Program-made: the position numbers and the translations under genes
Part shown: in pieces, positions 1-6,139 of the stretch
How positions within the stretch are numbered: the stretch's first letter is position 1
Layout of the letters: each line of letters starts with the position of its first letter
Notes under the pieces: generated by a model
Databases searched by the model: none
Told to the model about the DNA's origin: nothing
Seen by the model: the letters and a program-made list of their open reading frames with translations, nothing else
Assembly (NCBI GenBank): GCA_016926235.1
Contig: JAFGOZ010000279.1
Span: 1-9,927 of the forward strand
DNA: 9,927 nt
DNA from: Bacteroidales bacterium
GTDB lineage: Bacteria; Bacteroidota; Bacteroidia; Bacteroidales; UBA10428
Reading direction: 5' to 3'

Positions 1-77
1 CATGAAGATGAAATTTTGACTCTCTTAGCGTTTACGCAGTGAATAATTTATGGACTAAACAATAAAAATATAAACAG

Positions 78-3000
78 ATGAAAAAAGTACTACTTATGTT
101 AATTGGGATAATAGTTGCAGCTTACAACATTAATGCCCAAAAATGGGTGGAGGTGGGAAAAGAACTGCCGGAACCGGATATTAATTTTATAGAATATGGA
201 GCCTCAATGGCTATTGACGGAGATTATGCAGTAGTGGGTGCCCCGGGTTATTTTAACAACCAGGGATGTGCCTATGTATTGTACTATGATGGATGGGAAT
301 GGCGAGAGGTTGCCCGTTTAACCGCTTTAGACTGGACAACAGAAAAAAGGTTGGGTGAATCTGTAAGTATTTCAGGCGATGTAATTGCAGTAGGAGCGCC
401 ATATGACGATGTGAATGGAGACAGCAGCGGATCGGTATACGTATTTAAAAAGCCGGTAACAGGTTGGGTGAATGTTACTCAAGTTGCTAAATTAACTCCA
501 TCTTCTGGTAGTTCATATGATGAATTTGGCAAATCTGTCAGCATTTCCGGGGATGTAATTGTAAGCGGGGCGCCGAATAAAGGGTCTGCTTACGTTTTTG
601 TTATGCCCGGAGGGGGATGGGCCAATATGACCCAAACGGCTATACTTGAATCTTCTGATGGAGTGGCATTGGATAACCTTGGTTGTGCAGTAGGTATTTC
701 AGGGGATGTAATTGTAGTTGGAGCAAAAAACTTTACATCTATGACCCATCAGGGTGCAGCATATGTGTATGTAAAGCCCGGGGGAGGATGGGCCAACATG
801 AATCAAACGGCAAAGCTTTTATCATCTGATATTGCGAATGCTGATGAGTTTGGCACTTCTGTGGCTATCTCCGGTGACACAATTGCAGTGGGGGCTCCGG
901 GAGATGATTCGTATGGCGCAATATATGTTTTTGTTAAACCAGGCGGGGGTTGGGCGAATGCCACACAAAATGCAAAGCTTACCCATGATCATACCTTTCC
1001 AATAGGATATTCTGTTTGTATTTCAAATAGTGTTATTGGTACTGTGGATAATCATTACAGAGCAGATATATTTGAGAAACCCAGTGGTGGTTGGTCAGAT
1101 ATAACCCAAACAGCACGGGTATACACTACTTTACAACTGATTGGATCCGTTTGTATCTCTGATAATTTCTTATTCACCGGGTATTCAAAAAAACATATTT
1201 CAAGTGATTTATGTGGCGCTATATCAATTTATGAAAAACCGCTAGAGGGATGGGTGGATACTTCCCTGGCAGAAATTTATGGGCCGGTTTCAAATTGCCC
1301 GGATAATTCTTTTGGTATTTCGGTAGCCATGGATGGGGATTATGCTGTGATTGGTGAATATGGCTACAGACACTACAAGGGCAGGGCAACTGTTTTGCAC
1401 TATGATGGGTCAGAATGGGAAAGAGTTGGAATTTTAACTGCTTCGGATGGTGAAACAGGTGATTATTTTGGCTTTTCAGTAGCCATTAAAAATAACACAG
1501 TAGTTGTTGGTTCATACAAAGATGGGGGTATTGGCTCGGCATATATTTTCGAGAAACCTCCTGCCGGGTGGAATTCATTTATGAATAATGAAATAGCAAA
1601 AATAACATCTTCTGATGGCGTTACGGATGATATGTTTGGCTATTCTGTTGATATTACGGATAGCGTAGTGGTGGTAAGTTCATACTGGGATGATGATAAG
1701 GGTGCTCAAAGCGGTTCGGCATATATATTTAAGGAACCGGTAACCGGCTGGGTAAGTGCCACGCAAACGGCCAAGTTAACTGCATCAGACGGGGCTGCAA
1801 ATGACTGGTTTGGTCAATCAGTAAGTATTTTTAGGAATACGGTTGTAGCCGGTTCACGGATGGACGATGATAATGGCAATAACAGCGGATCGGCTTATGT
1901 GTTTGTGAAACCTTCCGGGGGATGGGTAAATATGACCCAGACAGCCAAGCTTACTGCTTCTGATGGCGCTGCTGCTGATTACTTTGGTACAGTAGTAGAT
2001 ATTTATGATAGTACAATTGTTATAGGGGCCAGCTGGGATGATGATATGGCAAGTAATAGCGGATCAGTATACGTTTTTGAAAAACCATCTGGGGGCTGGG
2101 CAAATGTGACCCAAACGGCCAAGCTTACGGCATCAGATGCCGGAGCAGATGATTACTTGGGATATTCAATCACGATCTCAGATACTGTAATTGTTGCTGG
2201 GGTTAGCAATGATGATGATTTGGGTACAGACGCCGGATCGATATATATTTTTAGAAAACCCGTGGGTAGCTGGGTAAACATGACAGAAACACAGAAGATT
2301 GTTGCTTCGGATGGTGCTGAAAATGACAGGTTTGGATATGGTGTATGTATATCAGGAGATTTTATTTTAGCAGGAGCTTATCAGGATGATGATGCGGATG
2401 ATGATGGCGGTGCTGTATATATTATGAAACAATTTCAACCGATTGAGATTACATGGCATCCATCAAATTGGATAAATTATTGTCCCGGTGTGTCAGGTTT
2501 ATCCCAGAATGTTTCGGGTAAAAATATTTCCGTATACCAATGGCAGGTCAGCACTGACGGGGGTAATAGTTTTGCTGATGTGGTAGAAAAATATCCGGGT
2601 TATGGACACTTCTTTACATTGCCTTTAACAACAGATATTGAGATAGATGGTAATTTGTACCGATGTATAGTTTCCAATCCTGGATATATTGACACAAGTA
2701 ATGCTGCAATTATTATCCTTGATACAGTTCCCCCGGAAATTACTTGCCCATCAGATTTAACGATTACAGCTAATCCGGATGATTTTTATATAGTTGGAAA
2801 TACAAGACTGGATGCTACAGCTGAGGATTATTGTGGTTTAGTAAGTTTGATAAATGATAAAAATGAGGATACTACTTTGGTTGGAGCTACATTTGGTGTT
2901 GGTGATCATACTATAACATGGACAGCAACAGATGAATTAGGGAATGTAACTACCTGCACAGTTAACCTGACTGTAAATGCATATACAAATATCGAAGGGT

Positions 3001-3245
3001 TAACTGCAAGTAAGGTCAGGGTATTCCCAAACCCGGTAAAGGATAAATTGACATTGCAGTTGGATGGTTTTGAGGATGTGATGCAAGTGGTCATTACTGA
3101 TATTACGGGTTCTCAATTATTACTGATTGACAGGAATTTCGATAAACTTTCAGAGATTGATATGAGTCAGCTAAAATCCGGAATATACTTGCTTAAAATA
3201 CAAACTCAAACAGGTATATATTGCAAAAGGGTAATAAAAGAGTAA
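78..3245 (+). CDS. Secreted double beta-propeller adhesin-like protein with T9SS sorting domain
   Basis: This 1055-residue protein is probably exported and then secreted or anchored at the cell surface by the type IX system; its ligand is unknown. Residues 1-20 form a signal peptide ending NAQ. Residues about 25-785 hold 14 blade-like repeats of 45-60 residues with the pattern KLTASDG..D.FG.SV.ISGD.I.VGA...DD..G.SGSAYVF.KP.GGW, which resembles FG-GAP/integrin-type propeller blades. Asp-rich loops such as DDDNGNNSGS could bind calcium (inference). Residues about 787-880 look Ig-like (YQWQVSTDGG, LYRCIVSN). Residues about 880-968 resemble an HYR domain (PPEITCPSD, GVGDHTITWTATD). Residues about 975-1055 are a T9SS type A tail (VFPNPVKDKL, then SGIYLLKIQT and a basic end). 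The start is chosen because the signal peptide begins there, after an A-rich leader. An intrinsic terminator follows, separating it from the B12 genes. The domain reading is firm; the role is open. Confidence 0.93.
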   Translation: MKKVLLMLIGIIVAAYNINAQKWVEVGKELPEPDINFIEYGASMAIDGDYAVVGAPGYFNNQGCAYVLYYDGWEWREVARLTALDWTTEKRLGESVSISGDVIAVGAPYDDVNGDSSGSVYVFKKPVTGWVNVTQVAKLTPSSGSSYDEFGKSVSISGDVIVSGAPNKGSAYVFVMPGGGWANMTQTAILESSDGVALDNLGCAVGISGDVIVVGAKNFTSMTHQGAAYVYVKPGGGWANMNQTAKLLSSDIANADEFGTSVAISGDTIAVGAPGDDSYGAIYVFVKPGGGWANATQNAKLTHDHTFPIGYSVCISNSVIGTVDNHYRADIFEKPSGGWSDITQTARVYTTLQLIGSVCISDNFLFTGYSKKHISSDLCGAISIYEKPLEGWVDTSLAEIYGPVSNCPDNSFGISVAMDGDYAVIGEYGYRHYKGRATVLHYDGSEWERVGILTASDGETGDYFGFSVAIKNNTVVVGSYKDGGIGSAYIFEKPPAGWNSFMNNEIAKITSSDGVTDDMFGYSVDITDSVVVVSSYWDDDKGAQSGSAYIFKEPVTGWVSATQTAKLTASDGAANDWFGQSVSIFRNTVVAGSRMDDDNGNNSGSAYVFVKPSGGWVNMTQTAKLTASDGAAADYFGTVVDIYDSTIVIGASWDDDMASNSGSVYVFEKPSGGWANVTQTAKLTASDAGADDYLGYSITISDTVIVAGVSNDDDLGTDAGSIYIFRKPVGSWVNMTETQKIVASDGAENDRFGYGVCISGDFILAGAYQDDDADDDGGAVYIMKQFQPIEITWHPSNWINYCPGVSGLSQNVSGKNISVYQWQVSTDGGNSFADVVEKYPGYGHFFTLPLTTDIEIDGNLYRCIVSNPGYIDTSNAAIIILDTVPPEITCPSDLTITANPDDFYIVGNTRLDATAEDYCGLVSLINDKNEDTTLVGATFGVGDHTITWTATDELGNVTTCTVNLTVNAYTNIEGLTASKVRVFPNPVKDKLTLQLDGFEDVMQVVITDITGSQLLLIDRNFDKLSEIDMSQLKSGIYLLKIQTQTGIYCKRVIKE
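150..1274 (+). repeat. First array of seven blade repeats (propeller 1)
   Basis: Residues about 25-399 of the large secreted protein divide into seven repeats. The first is atypical: it reads IDGDYAVVGAPGY and then YYDGWEWREVA, with no KP..GW ending. Repeats 2-7 mostly end in KP..GW followed by a T or S-rich strand and TA. Repeats 6 and 7 are the most degenerate. Blade borders were set by eye. Confidence 0.75.
1275..2432 (+). repeat. Second array of seven blade repeats (propeller 2)
   Basis: Residues about 400-785 again divide into seven repeats. The opening repeat (MDGDYAVIGEYGY, then HYDGSEWERVG) matches the opening repeat of the first array rather than its immediate neighbours, which marks a restart of the seven-blade unit. 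Repeats 11-13 are the most alike, sharing KLTASD, DDD loops, GSAYVF and a GGW or SW ending. They are also similar in DNA, for example the cccaaacggccaagct segment found in several blades. Confidence 0.75.
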
Positions 3246-3269
3246 ATGTTAGGCCTTCGTAGTACTTTA

Positions 3270-3301
3270 CCCCGGGTATAAAATTGTATCCGGGGTTTTT
3301 T
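3270..3301 (+). terminator. Intrinsic terminator of the secreted-protein gene
   Basis: An 11-bp stem (3270-3280 with 3285-3295, CCCCGGGTATA with TGTATCCGGGG, two G-U pairs) closes an AAAT loop and is followed directly by six T. It lies 25 bases after the stop codon, so it ends the upstream unit and insulates the riboswitch leader. Confidence 0.93.
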
Positions 3302-3355
3302 ATTGTTTCATTTCATGAGTATCTGCTAACAATTTCTTTGCCGGTTGAAAATAAA

Positions 3356-3387
3356 ATTGCAAAAACCATTTTTATTTTATTTCTTTG
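3356..3387 (+). promoter_or_regulatory. Candidate Bacteroidota-type promoter for the B12 operon
   Basis: ATTG at 3356-3359, a 20-base spacer and TTTCTTTG at 3380-3387 approximate the Bacteroidota -33 TTTG / -7 TAnnTTTG pattern, with one mismatch in each box. It lies immediately upstream of the riboswitch P1 stem. Transcription would begin near 3391-3395, which could trim the outermost P1 pairs, so the assignment is tentative. Confidence 0.3.
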
Positions 3388-3388
3388 T

Positions 3389-3597
3389 TTGCGTATTGGT
3401 CCCATTGTGGTTAAAAGGGAATGCCGTGCTTCACTGCTTAGCGAAAATTCGGCAACAGTTCCCGCTGCTGTGAGTTCCATTACTTTTCAGGCAAAAGCCA
3501 CTGACCGCCAGCTGGCGGTTGGGAAGGAGCCTGAGAAGGGAATAAGTCAGAAGACCTGCCAGTGCAATTAGATTTTGTAGCTTTCGGTGAAAAGGCT
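3389..3597 (+). ncRNA. Cobalamin (adenosylcobalamin-type) riboswitch, class I with L5-L13 kissing loop
   Basis: This leader aptamer should sense B12 and repress the downstream uptake genes when B12 is plentiful (family knowledge). Seen in sequence: P1 pairs 3389-3392 with 3564-3567 and 3395-3399 with 3559-3563. The conserved TTAAAAGGGAA lies at 3411-3421. P5 TGCCG/CGGCA pairs 3422-3426 with 3450-3454. The core CCCGCTGCTGTGA lies at 3461-3473. GCCACTG is followed by a palindromic peripheral arm (3504-3519), and then GGGAAGG. The B12 box AGTCAGAAGACCTGCC lies at 3545-3560. P13 (3579-3584 with 3591-3597, one bulged G) has the loop CGGTGA (3585-3590). That loop can pair over all six bases, with one G-U, with TCACTG (3431-3436) in L5. 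It sits directly upstream of the six-gene cluster. Confidence 0.96.
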
Positions 3598-3600
3598 TCA

Positions 3601-3623
3601 GGTCGTTGTCAAAAACAACCACC
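3601..3623 (+). promoter_or_regulatory. Hairpin in the expression platform
   Basis: GTTGT (3605-3609) pairs with ACAAC (3615-3619) around the loop CAAAA. After one C-C mismatch, GGT (3601-3603) pairs with ACC (3621-3623). No T-run follows, so it is not an intrinsic terminator. It begins just after the P13 hairpin and may switch conformation with it; this is inference from position. Confidence 0.5.
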
Positions 3624-3658
3624 TACCTCCTTATCCGCTGCAAAATCCAAATCAACAA
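3610..3658 (+). promoter_or_regulatory. C-rich, G-poor tract, candidate Rho utilization site
   Basis: Over these 49 bases the RNA would contain 18 C and only 2 G (at 3637 and 3640), the composition expected of a Rho loading site. It lies between the riboswitch and the first start codon, where no intrinsic terminator or obvious ribosome-site sequester is visible. Part of it also forms the right arm of the hairpin at 3601-3623. The functional role is inferred from composition only. Confidence 0.35.
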
Positions 3659-3683
3659 GGTGTTTAACTTAATTTTCAAAAAA

Positions 3684-4253
3684 ATGAAAAACGAAAAGAG
3701 ATCGTATCGATTTGGATTAGTCCTGCTACTCATTATAGTAGCCGCGGTGAGCAGAATGTTCCCTCATCCTGCTAACTTTACCCCTATTGGCGCCATAGCT
3801 TTATTTGGTGCTGCGTACTTAAAAAGAAGATGGCTGGCAGTAGCAATACCCCTGGTATCTATATTTTTAAGTGATGTTATTCTAAACAACACCCTTTATG
3901 CACAGTATAATAATGGGTTCACACTTTTCTATAATGGGTTTGCATTCACTTATGCTGCTATAGCATTGGTAACTTTAATGGGTTTTATTACTCTTCGTAA
4001 AATAAAGGTGGCTAATGTATTATTATCAGGTCTTGGAGCATCTGTAATTTTCTTCCTGGTATCGAATTTAGGTGCATGGGTAGCTTTCCCGACTTATCCT
4101 CACACAGGAGCAGGTCTTATGGCATGTTATGCCGCCGGAATACCTTTCTTCAAGTATACATTGCTCTCTAATTTAATGTATTCAGCTATTCTTTTCGGTG
4201 CATTCGAACTGGTGCAGAAATATGTACCTGTTCTGCAGCTCAAAGCTGAATAA
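3684..4253 (+). CDS. DUF6580 / ECF transporter S-component-like membrane protein
   Basis: A 189-residue integral inner-membrane protein and the first gene after the B12 riboswitch. It resembles the DUF6580 family, which is usually annotated as a putative transport or ECF S-component-like protein. Visible marks are RMFPHPANFTPIGAIALFG (residues 24-42), FLSDVILNN (61-69), VSNLGAWVAFPTYPHTGAGL (126-145) and GIPFFKYTLLSNL (152-164). Hydrophobic stretches near 10-22, 33-46, 50-67, 86-104, 110-134 and 157-175 fit about six membrane spans. The ATG at 3684 is chosen over an upstream in-frame TTG at 3606: the upstream extension is hydrophilic, lies in the leader hairpin and C-rich tract, and is not part of the family pattern. 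The substrate is unknown; riboswitch control suggests a corrinoid, a precursor or cobalt (inference). No EcfA or EcfT gene is visible in the window. Confidence 0.88.
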   Translation: MKNEKRSYRFGLVLLLIIVAAVSRMFPHPANFTPIGAIALFGAAYLKRRWLAVAIPLVSIFLSDVILNNTLYAQYNNGFTLFYNGFAFTYAAIALVTLMGFITLRKIKVANVLLSGLGASVIFFLVSNLGAWVAFPTYPHTGAGLMACYAAGIPFFKYTLLSNLMYSAILFGAFELVQKYVPVLQLKAE

Positions 4254-4280
4254 TACGTTCCGGAAGCATCATACTAACCA

Positions 4281-4294
4281 TATTAAATTTAATA
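4281..4294. repeat. Perfect 14-bp AT palindrome before the DUF4465 start
   Basis: TATTAAATTTAATA reads identically on both strands and ends 2 bases before the ATG at 4297. It could be an operator-like site, or it could be chance in AT-rich spacer DNA. Confidence 0.3.
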
Positions 4295-4296
4295 AT

Positions 4297-5055
4297 ATGC
4301 TAAGAAAACATATATATGTCTTTCTCGGGGTGTGTATTGCCCTTATGTCTTGCGAGAAAGAGGAAACAATGAAAGCTATAAATGTAAATTTTGAAGATCT
4401 GCAAGTACCTGCTATAGGATATTGGAACGGATCTGACAATTCAGGTGGATTTACCAGTGGAGGATTGACTTTTAATAACATCTTCACCGATTGGGGCGGA
4501 GGTATGACATCCTGGTTTGGATTCGCCTACTCGACAAAAGGGGATGTAACCACTGCGGGATATGGAAATCAATACAGTAGCTATGCAGGGAGCGGTTTCA
4601 ATGGCTCTGCAAATTTTCTAGTAGCTGGTGTTGATTTCTATAACGGTACTTGTCCAACCATTACGTATGCCGATACGGTTAAGGGTTTTGATCCATACGT
4701 ATTATGGGTTACAAATAGCGCTTATCCGGCTATTTCAATGAGGGACGGGGATCTCTTTGCCAAAAAATTTGGCGGGGAAACAGGACAGGATCCCGATTGG
4801 TTTAAATTGATGATCATAGGCATTGGATTGGACGGGCTGCCAAAAGATACCATTGATTTTTATCTGGCGGATTACAGAGGGGAAAGCGGTGATGATTATA
4901 TTATAAAGGACTGGACCCAGGTTGATATAGGACGATTGGGCAGGGTAAAAGCCTTAAAATTTGATCTGTCGTCTTCCGATGTTGGGCTCTACGGCATGAA
5001 TACCCCGGCATACTTCTGTATTGATCAGATTTCCTATTTAATAGATAATGATTAA
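4297..5055 (+). CDS. DUF4465 surface lipoprotein, BtuH-like candidate corrinoid binder
   Basis: A 252-residue predicted lipoprotein. The signal peptide ends in the lipobox LMSC (Cys19), followed by EKEE, an acidic stretch like the Bacteroidota lipoprotein export signal, so a surface location is likely. The rest reads as DUF4465: NFEDL (31-35), GGFTSGGLTFNN (50-61), WFGFAYS (73-79), GYGNQYSSY (88-96), FAKKFGGETGQDPDWFKL (154-171), DTIDFYLADYR (184-194), VKALKFDLSSSDVG (217-230) and TPAYFCIDQI (236-245). From memory, DUF4465-type proteins in gut Bacteroides B12 loci were described as BtuH vitamin B12-binding lipoproteins. The riboswitch and neighbouring btuB support that role here, but direct orthology is not shown. 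The ATG at 4297 is chosen because it starts the signal peptide; a longer reading from 4198 would overlap the previous gene and bury the lipobox. The gap from the previous stop is 43 bases. Confidence 0.9.
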   Translation: MLRKHIYVFLGVCIALMSCEKEETMKAINVNFEDLQVPAIGYWNGSDNSGGFTSGGLTFNNIFTDWGGGMTSWFGFAYSTKGDVTTAGYGNQYSSYAGSGFNGSANFLVAGVDFYNGTCPTITYADTVKGFDPYVLWVTNSAYPAISMRDGDLFAKKFGGETGQDPDWFKLMIIGIGLDGLPKDTIDFYLADYRGESGDDYIIKDWTQVDIGRLGRVKALKFDLSSSDVGLYGMNTPAYFCIDQISYLIDND

Positions 5056-5059
5056 AAAT

Positions 5060-5092
5060 AAACCTAACAGGTTTACAAAACCTGTTAGGTTT
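5060..5092 (+). repeat. Perfect 15-bp inverted repeat (intercistronic hairpin)
   Basis: AAACCTAACAGGTTT (5060-5074) and its exact reverse complement AAACCTGTTAGGTTT (5078-5092) are separated by only ACA. The element fills most of the gap between the DUF4465 gene and the start at 5102. The bases after it (GATTCTTTT) are a weak T-rich tail, so partial termination is possible. Its compactness also fits a REP-like dispersed element or an mRNA-stabilizing hairpin that adjusts expression along the operon. The structure is certain; the role is inference. Confidence 0.85.
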
Positions 5093-5101
5093 GATTCTTT
5101 T

Positions 5102-6139
5102 ATGAAATACTTCTGGATTTTCATACTGCTGAACACCTGGTTACTATCGCTGTTTGCACAGAGTAGTTTTCCCCCGGCAGCCGGGCAACCCGGATCAACT
5201 GCCATCTATAAAGATAGCAGCATTATTAAGATTTGGGCTGCCAAATGCATTTTCCAGCGCGGATTTATTAATATCTCGGATACAACAGTAACCTATAACG
5301 GCAGCAATAAACCGGGCATTGGATCTGACACTTCGACCTTTGGTAAAGCTGATGGCAATGTGCTCAGCCTGGGTGATGGGGGTTATGCCATTCTTACTTT
5401 TTCAAAACCTGTGACCAATGGCCCGGGACCTGATTTTGTAGTTTTCGAGAATGGTTTTGAGGATGCAGCAAACCCTGGTCACTATTTTTTGGAGTTGGCT
5501 TTTGTTGAAGTAAGCAGTAACGGGGAGCATTTCATTCGTTTTCCGTCGGTATCGTTAACACAGGTTGACAGCCAGATGCAGGCTTTTGGATATGTTGATC
5601 CTACAGAGATTTATAATCTGGCTGGGAAATATAAGATCAATTACGGGGTGCCGTTTGATTTGGAGGATATTAAAGACAGCATAGGAATTGACATGGAAAG
5701 TATCACGCATATAAAGATACAGGATGTAGTAGGTTGCCTTTTAGATGATTTTGCCAATGTTGATTCACGGGGAAATAAAATCAATGATCCCTGGCCAACG
5801 GCTTTTAACAACGGAGGATTCGACCTGGATGCAGTGGGTGTTATTAATTATAATGAGTCCACAGAAGTTGTTGAAGAGATGAAGGCAGAATTTTTCCCGG
5901 TATTGTTTCCAACCTATTTAAATAAGGGGGAAGAAATAACGATTGCACTTGGGGATGAGGAAACTTTTGTGAACGTTACGTTGTTGAACATAACCGGTAT
6001 GGACAGGTATTCAAGGGATTATACAAACTGTCGAAAAATTCAATTGACTATACCATCCGAAGTTACATCGGGAGTAAACATTATGCGTATTACCACTCCT
6101 CAACATCAATGGACTTATAAGATACTTATCCTGGAGTAA
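5102..6139 (+). CDS. Secreted FENGF-motif protein with T9SS-like C-terminal region, B12 locus
   Basis: A 345-residue exported protein with a signal peptide ending LFAQ (residues 16-20). The mature part reads as one beta-rich module: GDGGYAILTFSKPV (91-104), PDFVVFENGF (110-119), FLELAFVEVSSNGEHFIRFPS (129-149), NLAGKY (172-177), then ITHIKIQDVVG (201-211) and FNNGGFDLDAVGVIN (235-249). I do not know a characterized function for this family; similar proteins are usually called cell surface proteins. Residues about 264-345 (FPVLFPTYLNKGEEITI, then TSGVNIMRITT and WTYKILILE) look like a divergent T9SS type A sorting domain in which FPT replaces the usual PNP. The ATG at 5102 is preferred to one at 5048, because the longer form adds 18 charged residues before the signal peptide and spans the hairpin. 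The stop codon overlaps the next ATG by one base (TAATG), which implies translational coupling with the receptor. Confidence 0.87.
   Translation: MKYFWIFILLNTWLLSLFAQSSFPPAAGQPGSTAIYKDSSIIKIWAAKCIFQRGFINISDTTVTYNGSNKPGIGSDTSTFGKADGNVLSLGDGGYAILTFSKPVTNGPGPDFVVFENGFEDAANPGHYFLELAFVEVSSNGEHFIRFPSVSLTQVDSQMQAFGYVDPTEIYNLAGKYKINYGVPFDLEDIKDSIGIDMESITHIKIQDVVGCLLDDFANVDSRGNKINDPWPTAFNNGGFDLDAVGVINYNESTEVVEEMKAEFFPVLFPTYLNKGEEITIALGDEETFVNVTLLNITGMDRYSRDYTNCRKIQLTIPSEVTSGVNIMRITTPQHQWTYKILILE

Noticed and set aside
1..77. End of an upstream gene or a promoter for the large secreted protein
   Set aside because: Only a few codons precede a TGA at 17-19 and no family can be read. TTTG at 15-18 and TAATTTAT at 44-51 are 25 bases apart and match the Bacteroidota promoter pattern poorly.
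3284..3571. Open frame of 95 codons on the + strand
   Set aside because: It begins inside the terminator hairpin and runs through the riboswitch aptamer; its translation shows no family features, and the RNA structure explains the sequence conservation.
3601..3623. Intrinsic terminator for the riboswitch
   Set aside because: The hairpin is followed by TACCTCCTTATCC rather than a T-run.
3606..3683. Upstream extension of the DUF6580-type gene from a TTG
   Set aside because: It would place translation within the leader hairpin and C-rich tract; the family-like sequence begins only after the ATG at 3684.
4198..4296. Upstream ATG for the DUF4465 lipoprotein, overlapping the DUF6580 gene
   Set aside because: It would bury the lipoprotein signal peptide; the ATG at 4297 gives a canonical signal with LMSC.
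5048..5101. Upstream ATG for the FENGF-motif protein overlapping the DUF4465 stop
   Set aside because: It adds 18 mostly polar and charged residues encoded by the hairpin in front of a complete signal peptide that starts with the ATG at 5102.
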